Shown here: positions 18,975 to 27,193 of the stretch, piece after piece
How the letters are laid out: each line of letters begins with the position of its first letter
How positions within the stretch are numbered: the first letter of the stretch is position 1
Assembly (NCBI RefSeq): GCF_005405405.1
Contig: NZ_BJDZ01000010.1
Location: 1 to 64,000 of the forward strand
Origin: Lactiplantibacillus plajomi
GTDB lineage: Bacteria; Bacillota; Bacilli; Lactobacillales; Lactobacillaceae
Length of the DNA: 64,000 nt
Direction: 5' to 3'
Program-made: the position numbers and the translations under genes
Notes under the pieces: generated by a model
Told to the model about the DNA's origin: nothing
Databases searched by the model: none
Seen by the model: the letters and a program-made list of their open reading frames with translations, nothing else

Positions 18975-20168
18975 ATGTCAATTAGTCCAGCAACCTTAGT
19001 CCAACAAATGAATCATGAAATCGGTGCGATTCAACCGTCCGATATTTTAGCGTTCAATGCTGAAATTGCTAACATTCCGGGGATTGTCCGCCTAACCCTT
19101 GGTGAACCGGATTTCAATACCCCCGAACACGTGAAGCAAGCGGCCATTAAAAGTATCGAAAATAACGAAAGCCACTACGCACCGTCAAACGGGACGTTGG
19201 CATTGCGGACGGCAGCAGCCGATTTCTTGGCAAAGAAGTACGACGTCCATTACAATCCGAAAAGTGAAGTCATTATCACGGCTGGTGCGACTGGCGGGAT
19301 CTACACCGCGCTCAGTTCGATTTTAAATCCCGGTGACGAAGTCTTGATTCCGACCCCGATTTTCCCACTTTACATCGCGATTGCGAAGTTGAACGGCGCA
19401 ACGCCGGTCTTCATGGATACGTCTAAAAATGACTTCGTGTTGTCACCGGAGATGCTCAGCGAAACCTTAGCTGCTCACCCGAAAACTAAGGCGGTGGTGT
19501 TAAACTTCCCGTCCAACCCAACTGGTGTGACCTACCGTAAGGACGACTTGAAGGCGTTGGCAGCCGTTTTAGCTGATAAACCGATTTTCGTGTTATCCGA
19601 CGAAATTTACAGTGAGTTGACGTACGGTGACGCCCACGTGTCAATTGCTAGCTACTTACCCGAACAGACCATTTTACTTAACGGGGTTTCCAAGTCGCAC
19701 GCCATGACCGGGTGGAGAATCGGGATTATGTGTGCACCGAAAGAAATTACCGCGCAGCTGGGTAAAATTCACCAGTTTACGGTCACCTCAACGACCACCA
19801 ACGCGCAAGCGGCCGCGGCCGAAGCGCTCAGCAACGGCATCGATGACGGCCAGACGATGAAGCAGGAGTACCAGCAACGGCGTGATTACCTTTACGCGGC
19901 GTTAAACAAGATCGGCTTCAAGTCGGCGAAACCAGAAGGGGCCTTTTACCTGTTCAGTAAAATTCCGGCGGGCTTGCCGCAAGATAGCATGGCATTCTGC
20001 CGTGAATTAGCACACGAAGCGCGGGTCGCGTTAATTCCTGGCAGCTCATTTGGCCCTGGTGGTGACGGGTACGTCCGCATTAGTTACGCGGCGTCGATGG
20101 CCGATTTGAAGACGGCGGTTGAACGGATGAGCGAATACGTGGCAAAAAAATCAGCGGAGGCAAAGTAA
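18975..20168 (+). CDS. araT: Class I aminotransferase, probably aromatic
   Basis: A 397-residue PLP-dependent aminotransferase of fold type I. Landmarks are LTLGEPDFNTPEHV, ITAGATGGIYTAL, NFPSNPTGVTY, LSDEIYSELTY and the PLP lysine motif GVSKSHAMTGWRIG. These enzymes swap an amino group between an amino acid and a 2-oxo acid in the cytoplasm. The start is ATG 18975 behind GGAGGA; the frame is open further upstream, but that would read through the terminator hairpin. The aromatic leader peptide points to phenylalanine, tyrosine or tryptophan as substrate. It overlaps the dehydrogenase gene by one base. Confidence 0.88.
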   Translation: MSISPATLVQQMNHEIGAIQPSDILAFNAEIANIPGIVRLTLGEPDFNTPEHVKQAAIKSIENNESHYAPSNGTLALRTAAADFLAKKYDVHYNPKSEVIITAGATGGIYTALSSILNPGDEVLIPTPIFPLYIAIAKLNGATPVFMDTSKNDFVLSPEMLSETLAAHPKTKAVVLNFPSNPTGVTYRKDDLKALAAVLADKPIFVLSDEIYSELTYGDAHVSIASYLPEQTILLNGVSKSHAMTGWRIGIMCAPKEITAQLGKIHQFTVTSTTTNAQAAAAEALSNGIDDGQTMKQEYQQRRDYLYAALNKIGFKSAKPEGAFYLFSKIPAGLPQDSMAFCRELAHEARVALIPGSSFGPGGDGYVRISYAASMADLKTAVERMSEYVAKKSAEAK

Positions 20169-21163
20169 TGACAAAAATTTTAATGTACAGTGTACGTGAT
20201 GACGAACAAGCAGCAATCAAAGCGTGGGCGCAGGCTAATGACGTCCAGGTCGATACCAACGACTTGGAATTTCACCCGCAAACGGCCGACCTGGCTAAGG
20301 GTTATGACGGCCTCGTCATTCAGCAACGGAGTGCGATCGGTGACGACCCGAGCGTTTACCAAAAGTTGGCTGATATGGGGCTCAAACAGTTAACCAGTCG
20401 GACGGCCGGGGTCGACACGATCGATATTCCAGCCGCCAAGGCTGCCGGGTTAACGGTGACCAACGTGCCGGCATACTCGCCCAACTCAGTGGCTGAAATG
20501 GCGGTTGCCCAAACGATGCGCCTGATTCGCAACCTTGAGTTGTTCGATAGTCGGATTGGCCAACAAAACTTCCAGTGGGCCGGGTTACAAGCACGTGAAA
20601 TCCGCTCGCTCACCGTTGGAATCATTGGTGCCGGCCGGATTGGTGGTACCGCGGCGCGCTTATTCCACGGTCTGGGTGCTAAGGTGATTGCCTATGACGT
20701 GGTGCGCCATCCCGAATTAGAAGACGTGCTGACTTACGTTGACACCAAGGAAGACTTGTTGAAGCAGGCAGACGTTGTTGACTTACACGTTGACTTGAAC
20801 GAGACTTCCAAAGGCTTGATCGACGGACCGGCGTTGAAATTAATGAAATCCGACGCCTTCATCGTCAACGCTTCACGTGGGCCGGTCATCGTCACCGACG
20901 CACTGGTTGCCGCTTTAAAGGCCGGTGAAATTGCCGGGGCTGCCCTGGATACGGTTGAAGGCGAACAGGCGCTCTTCAACCAGAATCACCAGGGGGAAGT
21001 GTTGCAGGATACCAACGTGGCTCAGTTGATGCAGATGCCGAACGTGATTATCACGCCGCACGTGGGCTTCTACACGAACTTAGCCGTTAAGAACATGGTC
21101 GATATTAGTTTAGACGACGTGTTGACGATTATTAAGGGTGGTCAGACCGACCACGCGTTCTAA
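20168..21163 (+). CDS. D-2-hydroxyacid dehydrogenase (D-LDH family)
   Basis: A 331-residue NAD-dependent D-2-hydroxyacid dehydrogenase. The nucleotide site is GIIGAGRIGGTAARL; the catalytic trio is Arg in NASRGPV, Glu in LDTVEGE and His in TPHVGFYT. The family reduces 2-oxo acids to D-2-hydroxy acids. Translationally coupled to the aminotransferase (ATG shares the last base of its stop), so the pair could turn aromatic amino acids into D-phenyllactate-type acids via the oxo acids. It may be D-lactate or D-hydroxyisocaproate dehydrogenase rather than aromatic-specific. Confidence 0.88.
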   Translation: MTKILMYSVRDDEQAAIKAWAQANDVQVDTNDLEFHPQTADLAKGYDGLVIQQRSAIGDDPSVYQKLADMGLKQLTSRTAGVDTIDIPAAKAAGLTVTNVPAYSPNSVAEMAVAQTMRLIRNLELFDSRIGQQNFQWAGLQAREIRSLTVGIIGAGRIGGTAARLFHGLGAKVIAYDVVRHPELEDVLTYVDTKEDLLKQADVVDLHVDLNETSKGLIDGPALKLMKSDAFIVNASRGPVIVTDALVAALKAGEIAGAALDTVEGEQALFNQNHQGEVLQDTNVAQLMQMPNVIITPHVGFYTNLAVKNMVDISLDDVLTIIKGGQTDHAF

Positions 21164-21214
21164 ATCTTCCTGAGTGGGCCAGGAAAAACTGAAGTGAAGT
21201 ACAACTAATTTAAT

Positions 21215-21258
21215 CGGAGCACGACGTACACGGATACGTCGTGCTCCGATTTTTTTTT
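21215..21258 (+). terminator. Terminator of aminotransferase operon
   Basis: Perfect 14-bp stem CGGAGCACGACGTA / TACGTCGTGCTCCG, 6-nt loop, A then eight T. Confidence 0.95.
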
Positions 21259-21656
21259 GTGGGCAGGTGGGCTTTTGCAAAGGCGTTAGTGGTGGTCGGT
21301 TAAGAAAGTAACGTGATTTGGGGATTAGACTAAAGAAAATAACCAAAACGAGCTCGAAAATTAAAAACTTTCTCATTTATTTTTAATACTTAAATATGAA
21401 AGATTAGAGATTACAACTAAAAATAATTCGAAAAATCAGCCTGATTTAGGTAATTTTAACCAAAATCGTTCTGAACTTAGCTGATGATTTTGGCTGTTAC
21501 GAACAATAAAACCGTGACTTTTGACATATTTACTAATTTTATATTAAACTATTTAGAACGCATTAACGAATGATAAAGATATTTTAATTTTTATTATTAA
21601 TGCCATAATTCTCATTTACCAGTCCATTACTGGTTTAGAAAGCGAAGGTGACAGCC
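21259..21656. other. AT-rich intergenic region before gln operon
   Basis: No gene that I can support. It contains several A/T runs and the promoter described at 21531. No riboswitch fold was recognised. Confidence 0.5.
21531..21547 (+). promoter_or_regulatory. Probable promoter of glutamine ABC operon
   Basis: Consensus TTGACA at 21531-21536 followed by an AT-rich TATTAA/TTAAAC region. The exact -10 is ambiguous. Confidence 0.5.
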
Positions 21657-22397
21657 ATGTCAATGATCGAATTTCACAACGTGGAGAAGTACTACGGGGA
21701 CTTCCACGCTTTAAAAAATATTAATTTGACCATCAACGAGGGCGAAAAAGTGGTTTTAATCGGCCCCTCGGGTTCCGGTAAGAGTACCCTGATTCGAACC
21801 GTCAACGGTTTGGAACGGGTGCAGTCCGGCCAGCTACTGGTCAACGGTTTTGATTTGGCCGACCGTAAGACCGATATGAATAAGATTCGTAAAAACGTTG
21901 GCATGGTCTTTCAACATTTCAACCTGTACGCCAACAAGTCGGTTTTAGAAAATATCATGATTGCGCCGCGGCTCGTGCTGAAACGGCCGGAAGCGGAAAA
22001 CAAGCAGCTGGCGATGGCGCTACTCGATAGTGTCGGTTTAGCGGATAAGGCCAACAATTTACCCAGTCAGCTCTCCGGTGGCCAGGCGCAACGCATCGCG
22101 ATTGCCCGCTCACTGGCGATGAAGCCAAAGTGCTTGTTGTTTGACGAACCGACTTCGGCACTGGATCCGGAAATGATCGACGACGTGTTAAACGTAATGA
22201 AGACCGTCGCGGAGGATTCCAGTATGACGATGCTGGTCGTGACCCACGAAATGGGCTTTGCCCGTGAAGTAGCCGACCGGGTGATCTTCATGGCGGACGG
22301 TGAAATTTTGGAAGACGATGCCAAGTCGACCTTCTTTGACGGTCAGCCAGCCAACGAGCGGGCCCGGCAATTTTTAGGCAAAATTATTACGCACTAG
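21657..22397 (+). CDS. glnQ: Polar amino acid ABC transporter ATPase
   Basis: A 246-residue ABC ATPase of the GlnQ/HisP type that energises uptake of polar amino acids. Walker A is GPSGSGKST (residues 36-44), Q-loop in MVFQHFNLYANKSV, signature LSGGQAQRIAIARSL, Walker B LLFDEPTSALDP, and switch His in VVTHEMGF. The start is ATG 21657 with AAGGTG upstream; an in-frame GTG at 21648 is inside that site. First gene of a four-gene operon with the binding protein and two permeases. Confidence 0.95.
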   Translation: MSMIEFHNVEKYYGDFHALKNINLTINEGEKVVLIGPSGSGKSTLIRTVNGLERVQSGQLLVNGFDLADRKTDMNKIRKNVGMVFQHFNLYANKSVLENIMIAPRLVLKRPEAENKQLAMALLDSVGLADKANNLPSQLSGGQAQRIAIARSLAMKPKCLLFDEPTSALDPEMIDDVLNVMKTVAEDSSMTMLVVTHEMGFAREVADRVIFMADGEILEDDAKSTFFDGQPANERARQFLGKIITH

Positions 22398-22416
22398 CGG
22401 ATAGGGAGGAAAGCTG

Positions 22417-23256
22417 ATGATAAAAAAAGTAACCCGACTGGTGCGTTTACTGGCACTGTTCGGCATCGTGACCGTGTTCTTAACGGCTTGCGGTCAGCGC
22501 CAGTCCCTGTCCAAGCAGGACGTGCTTCAAAACGACCGTGCCAGTAACACGATCACCTGGGGTGTTAAAGCCGATACCAAGCTGTTCGGTTTAATGGACG
22601 TCAAGGATAACCAGGTCAAGGGCTTCGACGTGGACATCGCTAAGGCCATCACCAAGCGTATCTTGGGGGAAAACGGGCGGGCAAAGTTCGTCCAAGTCAC
22701 TAGTCAAACGCGGATTCCGTTGCTTAAGAATGGCAATATCGACGCCATTATCGCCACGATGACGATTACGCCGGAACGTGAAAAGCAAGTTGATTTTTCG
22801 AAGTCGTACTTTGACGCCGGTCAGTCACTGTTAGTGAAGAAGGGCAGTCCGGTCAAATCGGTTAAGGATCTCGATAAGGCTGGGACGAAGGTGCTCGGCG
22901 TGACCGGGGCCAACTCGGTTGCTAACATTAAAAAGTCGGCCCCCAAGGCGCGGGTGTTAGAATTATCCGACTACGCGCAGGCCATGACCGCCTTGAAATC
23001 CGGCCAGGGCGCCGCGCTGACCACTGATAACGGTATTTTATACGGGATGGCGACCCAAAATCCCGGATACGAAGTTGTGGGCGGAACCTTTACGAAGGAA
23101 CCCTACGGCATTGCGATTAATAAGGGCCAGACGCCGTTTAAGAAGAGCGTCAACCAGGCTCTGGCAGAAATTGAAGCTGACGGAACGTATAACCGCATTT
23201 TAAAGAAGTGGTTCGGCAATGTTGCTGGTTTCGACTATAAGGAGGCGGCTCGCTAA
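22417..23256 (+). CDS. glnH: Glutamine-type ABC binding lipoprotein
   Basis: A 279-residue SBP_bac_3 family solute-binding protein. The signal peptide ends LTACGQ with the lipidated Cys at residue 25, so it is membrane-anchored outside the cell. VKGFDVDIAKAI, TMTITPEREKQVDFS and NYF/YDAGQSLLV-type segments match amino acid-binding proteins. A GGGAGG site lies before ATG 22417. The stop codon overlaps the next start by one base, indicating translational coupling. Ligand is glutamine, glutamate or another polar amino acid by family; not resolvable here. Confidence 0.93.
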   Translation: MIKKVTRLVRLLALFGIVTVFLTACGQRQSLSKQDVLQNDRASNTITWGVKADTKLFGLMDVKDNQVKGFDVDIAKAITKRILGENGRAKFVQVTSQTRIPLLKNGNIDAIIATMTITPEREKQVDFSKSYFDAGQSLLVKKGSPVKSVKDLDKAGTKVLGVTGANSVANIKKSAPKARVLELSDYAQAMTALKSGQGAALTTDNGILYGMATQNPGYEVVGGTFTKEPYGIAINKGQTPFKKSVNQALAEIEADGTYNRILKKWFGNVAGFDYKEAAR

Positions 23257-23897
23257 TGATAACTATTTTGACGCACTACTGGTCCGAGCTGGTTCAAGGA
23301 CTCGGTTACACGTTATTATCCAGCCTGATTGCCCTGATTTTCAGTACGATGATCGGCACGATGTTCGCCATCTTCGAAGTATTGCCGAACCGGCTGATGC
23401 GGGTGATTGGCCGGGTCTACATTGAGATTTTTCGAAATATCCCGTTACTGGTAATTGCGATGTTTTTCTACGTGATTATTCCGCTCTACGTTGCAAAAAT
23501 TGATGGCTTTACTGCCGGGACGATTGGCCTAACCATCTATACGTCGTCGTTTATCGCCGAAACGGTCCGTGCGGGGATTCAGTCGGTTGACCCGGGGCAG
23601 ATGGAAGGTGCCCGCGCTAACGGGATGACGTATTGGCAGGCGATGAGTAAGATCGTGCTCCCACAGGCCTTCAAAATTGTGATCCCACCCCTGGGCAATC
23701 AGTTCATTAACCTGGTGAAAAATTCGTCGGTATTGGCGTTCGTCGCCGGCTTTGACCTGATGTACCAGGCCAATTCAATTGCGTCGTTATCGCTGGACAC
23801 GATCAACAGTTACATGGTCGTCGGTGGGTTTTACCTCGTGATTACGCTACCGCTGAGTTATTACATGCGGCATTTAGAAAAACAACTTGCCAAGTAA
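23256..23897 (+). CDS. glnM: Amino acid ABC permease 1
   Basis: A 213-residue permease of the HisMQ type with about five helices. The EAA loop that docks the ATPase is GQMEGARANGMTYWQAMSKIVLPQAFKIVIPPLGNQ-like (about residues 125-160). GLGYTLLSSLIALIFSTMIGT at the N terminus is typical. It pairs with the second permease to form the heterodimeric membrane channel. Starts on the last base of the binding-protein stop codon. Confidence 0.92.
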   Translation: MITILTHYWSELVQGLGYTLLSSLIALIFSTMIGTMFAIFEVLPNRLMRVIGRVYIEIFRNIPLLVIAMFFYVIIPLYVAKIDGFTAGTIGLTIYTSSFIAETVRAGIQSVDPGQMEGARANGMTYWQAMSKIVLPQAFKIVIPPLGNQFINLVKNSSVLAFVAGFDLMYQANSIASLSLDTINSYMVVGGFYLVITLPLSYYMRHLEKQLAK

Positions 23898-23909
23898 GGA
23901 GGCTTTCGC

Positions 23910-24563
23910 ATGCAAAATTTTATTGACGCTTATTCCTGGGTCAACCTGCGTTTCTTGCTGGAAGGCCTGTGGGTCACCGTGGAAGTTTCGGTGGTCTCAA
24001 TTATTGCCAGTTTTATTATCGGTTCGGTGTTGGGGGTGCTGCGCTACGTCAAAATCAAGTACTTGTCGGCCGTCGTTGGTTTCGTCGTTGACATTATCCG
24101 TAACTTACCGCTGATTCTGATTATTTTCTTTACCTACTTTGGGCTACCGCACCTAGGATTTAAACCCGGTATTCTGTTTGCCACCATCTTGGCGATGACG
24201 ATTTTTGAATCCGCGATGTTGGCGGAAATCATTCGTTCGGGAATTTTGGCCGTTGATTCCGGTCAGATGGAAGGTGCCCGTGCTAACGGGATGACCTACG
24301 TCCAGGCGTTGTGGCACATTGTGTTCCCACAGGCCATCAAGAAGACGATTCCGACGATTGTTAGTCAGTTTATCTCACTGATAAAGGATACATCGTTAGC
24401 CACGATCATCGTGTTACCGGAGCTGTTGAACCACGCCCAGATAATTTACGGGCAAAATTCAGCTTACATTATTCCGATGTTCCTGATGATCGCGTTAATG
24501 TACTTTATTATTTGTTACGCACTGTCGGTATTGTCACGAGTTTTAGACAAGCGCTTAGCGTAA
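23910..24563 (+). CDS. glnP: Amino acid ABC permease 2
   Basis: A 217-residue HisMQ-type permease, partner of the previous one. Its EAA loop, GQMEGARANGMTYVQALWHIV, nearly repeats that of the neighbour, showing a duplication origin. Typical N-terminal GLWVTVEVSVVSIIASFIIG segment and about five helices. A GGAGG ribosome binding site precedes ATG 23910. Last gene of the operon. Confidence 0.92.
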   Translation: MQNFIDAYSWVNLRFLLEGLWVTVEVSVVSIIASFIIGSVLGVLRYVKIKYLSAVVGFVVDIIRNLPLILIIFFTYFGLPHLGFKPGILFATILAMTIFESAMLAEIIRSGILAVDSGQMEGARANGMTYVQALWHIVFPQAIKKTIPTIVSQFISLIKDTSLATIIVLPELLNHAQIIYGQNSAYIIPMFLMIALMYFIICYALSVLSRVLDKRLA

Positions 24564-24582
24564 AAAGTCAGTAATCAATGCA

Positions 24583-24619
24583 GCGCCCACCCCGGCTTCG
24601 GTCAAGGTTGGGCGTTTTT
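24583..24619 (+). terminator. Terminator of gln operon
   Basis: CGCCCACCCCGG / GGTTGGGCG imperfect hairpin followed by TTTTT. Confidence 0.65.
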
Positions 24620-24855
24620 GGTATTACGAGATGGTTGAGCCTAGTTATAAATATAATTAAGTGGTGTTAGTTAATAATTGAGTGACGTCGGGTGCGGTCA
24701 AGTGCGGGTACTGTTGAAAAGAAAGCCTTTTAAGCGGGAAGTGAGATTGAGCGTTAAGTTAATAATAAAATAAAGTGCTGTTTCCAGTATAATAACCGTA
24801 ATTATTGGGTGAATTCGCGGGCCACTCACTAAAATAGAACCTTTGGGGGATGAAA

Positions 24856-25722
24856 ATGAAACGTAAACCAATTGATACGGTCGTCTTTCTCGGCATGCTA
24901 GTCGTCTTGGCCTATCAGTACACCTTGTTATATTTAAGTGTCATCGGGGGCTCGTGGGTGAATTTTAGCATTGTCGCGGGCACCTTTTTATTAGGCTTAC
25001 TGTTGGGGCGGACGACCTACTTGATCTTAGGGGCGGTCCTGGCGTTTGTCAGCATGAGCGTTGGCGGGCTGCTACTGGCGATGAGTTATACGCGTGACCT
25101 GTATTTATGGGGGAGTGTCGCGCTACTGACGGTAACGCCGGTGACGACCTACTTTATGTATATTTTGGACCACCGCTTGTTAAAACGGCGGGCGGTGGCC
25201 GACACGCTGACTGATTTACGGCAAGCTAAGCCGGACATGGAAATTGTGACCGGCGCCTTGAACCGCACGGCACTGGAGCGGGCAGTTGAACGGGAACTGT
25301 TACTGGTGTTTTACCACGAACGCGATTACCGTTTTACCCTGACGTTAGTCAAAATCGACTTTTTGGAAAACGTCGTCAACTTCTTGGGCAGTGAGCGGCT
25401 CAACGTACTGTTAAAGACGACGGCCGACCACGTTGCCACCTTGCTCTTTAAGGAAGACCGTTTATTTTATGTCGGTAACGGTAAGTTTATTATCCTATCG
25501 CCGATGTTGAACCAGGTCAAGGCACCGTTGTTACGGCAAAAATTGAAGCAGCGCTTGGACCGACTGGCCGTTGAGTTGGGATTGGAGCAGACGGCGTTAG
25601 TCCTGCGTACGGGGCAGCTGACGGTGGCAACGCCGGAACACGCCCGCGACTGTACGCTAGCCAGTGCGTTAGCGCAGCTGGAACGTAACGCGGAGACGGA
25701 TATTGTTAAGGAATACGTATAG
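24856..25722 (+). CDS. Membrane protein with degenerate GGDEF domain
   Basis: A 288-residue protein: about four or five N-terminal membrane helices (residues 5-95) and a C-terminal GGDEF-like domain. The position of the catalytic GGDEF loop reads VGNGKFIIL, so the two Gly-Gly-Asp-Glu catalytic residues are lost and it should not make c-di-GMP. Such domains often serve as c-di-GMP receptors or scaffolds. ATG 24856 is 6 nt after GGGGG. It starts an operon with a small membrane protein, a BcsA-like glycosyltransferase and a GH8 hydrolase, suggesting it controls exopolysaccharide synthesis. Confidence 0.8.
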   Translation: MKRKPIDTVVFLGMLVVLAYQYTLLYLSVIGGSWVNFSIVAGTFLLGLLLGRTTYLILGAVLAFVSMSVGGLLLAMSYTRDLYLWGSVALLTVTPVTTYFMYILDHRLLKRRAVADTLTDLRQAKPDMEIVTGALNRTALERAVERELLLVFYHERDYRFTLTLVKIDFLENVVNFLGSERLNVLLKTTADHVATLLFKEDRLFYVGNGKFIILSPMLNQVKAPLLRQKLKQRLDRLAVELGLEQTALVLRTGQLTVATPEHARDCTLASALAQLERNAETDIVKEYV

Positions 25723-25731
25723 GGGGATGGG

Positions 25732-25884
25732 ATGGTTTTAGCAAATTTTGCGTGGCTGATGCCGGTCAGCTGGCTAGTGACGCTACTGCTGGCCGTAAGT
25801 GTGAGTGTGCTGGGCCTATTTTGGTGGCACATTTTCATTAAAACGGTGCGGCGGTTTAATTCGGAGGATGAGGCCGGTGATTAA
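25732..25884 (+). CDS. 50-residue membrane protein in EPS operon
   Basis: A small gene between the GGDEF-like and glycosyltransferase genes. It begins MVLANFAWLMPVSW, has one hydrophobic helix (LVTLLLAVSVSVLGLFWWHIF) and ends with a charged tail, RRFNSEDEAGD. An AGGGGG site lies 5 nt upstream of the ATG, and its end overlaps the next gene by 8 bp, a sign of translational coupling. I do not recognise the family; an accessory subunit of the synthase complex is a guess from context. Confidence 0.75.
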   Translation: MVLANFAWLMPVSWLVTLLLAVSVSVLGLFWWHIFIKTVRRFNSEDEAGD

Positions 25885-27175
25885 TTATCTCTACATTGCG
25901 GCCATCATCAGTATTTGGCTCTCGCTGTTAATAACTATTGTAACGGTTATTGGCGGGGTTAGCTTCATTGTAAAGCAGTTACGGTCGAAACGCCTGAGTA
26001 ACTTAGTGCCGTTAGCTACGACGCCGTCAGTCACGGTCGTCGTTCCGGCTCATAACGAAGAAAAGGTGATCCAAGCCACCGTCCGCGCCATTTTAAACAT
26101 GGCCTACCCGCACGCAGCGGTGGAAGTATTGGTCTACGCGGATAATTGTACGGACCAGACGGCGGCGCGCGTGCGGGCATTGCAAACCCAACCGGAATTT
26201 CAAAACCGGTGCTTACGGGTGATTGAGCGGCGGGGGACTGGTGGTAAGGCCGGGGTGCTGAACGACGCGTTGAAGGTGGCGCGGGGCGACTATCTCTGCG
26301 TGTTTGACGCTGACGCGGCCCCGGAGCGGCGGGCACTGTATTTCTTAGTGCAAAAGGTCTTGGAAAATCCCGAACGCTACGCCGCCGCGTTCGGCCGCAA
26401 CAAAACCCGGAACTATCAACAAAACTTTTTGACCCGTTGTATTAATTTAGAAATCATTTGTACGCAGCGAATTCAGCATACCGGCATGTGGCAACTGTTC
26501 AAGATTGGCCGGATTCCAGGAACGAACTTCATCATTAATAGACGGATGGTAACCGAACTGGGCGGTTGGCAAAACGGTGCGCTGACGGAGGATACCGACT
26601 TATCGTTTCGGTTGATGCGCGCCGGCAAGTTAATCGCGTTAGCGCACCGTGCGGAGGCCTTTCAGCAGGAACCGGAAACCTTGTTTGCGTATTATCATCA
26701 GCGCAAGCGCTGGGCGCGCGGTAACTATGTCGTGATTCTTAAAAATCTGGGTCATTTATTTGATCACACACCGTGGCGGGTCAAGTTAGAGTTGGTGTAC
26801 TACCTCTGCGTGTACTTTTGGTTTAGCGTGGCGATTGTCTGTTCGAACGTTCTATTCGTGATCAATACCGGCTTGCTCGGTCTTCACTGGGCGGTGCCGC
26901 AAGTGGGTAGCCTGGTATCACTGAACGGACCGTTAGCCTACCTGTTCCTGATCAACTGGATTTTGATGTTTTATTTATACTTATTGCAAATGAACATTGC
27001 GTTGGCGAGTGATTACGGTCAGGCAACTGTAACCAACTTTATTTACACCGTCGTCGCTTATTTTACTTACGCCCAGCTATTTATCGTTGTTTCGGTAATG
27101 GCGCTGGTTGATATGGTGCGGGATCGCCTGAGTGGTCACCACCAGACGAAGTGGTATAAGACGGAACGCTTCTAA
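25877..27175 (+). CDS. BcsA-like processive GT2 glycosyltransferase
   Basis: A 432-residue membrane glycosyltransferase. An N-terminal helix is followed by the GT-A domain with VVVPAHNEEKVI, VFDADAAP (DxD), TEDTDLSFRL (acceptor/catalytic Asp) and QRKRWARGN (QxxRW), the hallmark of processive beta-glycan synthases such as cellulose and hyaluronan synthase. Four or more C-terminal helices form the channel. No PilZ domain follows. I choose GTG 25877: GGAGG lies 9 nt upstream, while the in-frame ATG at 25868 overlaps it. The product is a secreted polysaccharide; its sugar is unknown. Confidence 0.87.
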   Translation: MINYLYIAAIISIWLSLLITIVTVIGGVSFIVKQLRSKRLSNLVPLATTPSVTVVVPAHNEEKVIQATVRAILNMAYPHAAVEVLVYADNCTDQTAARVRALQTQPEFQNRCLRVIERRGTGGKAGVLNDALKVARGDYLCVFDADAAPERRALYFLVQKVLENPERYAAAFGRNKTRNYQQNFLTRCINLEIICTQRIQHTGMWQLFKIGRIPGTNFIINRRMVTELGGWQNGALTEDTDLSFRLMRAGKLIALAHRAEAFQQEPETLFAYYHQRKRWARGNYVVILKNLGHLFDHTPWRVKLELVYYLCVYFWFSVAIVCSNVLFVINTGLLGLHWAVPQVGSLVSLNGPLAYLFLINWILMFYLYLLQMNIALASDYGQATVTNFIYTVVAYFTYAQLFIVVSVMALVDMVRDRLSGHHQTKWYKTERF

Positions 27176-27193
27176 GCAAGCAGGAGGGAAAAT

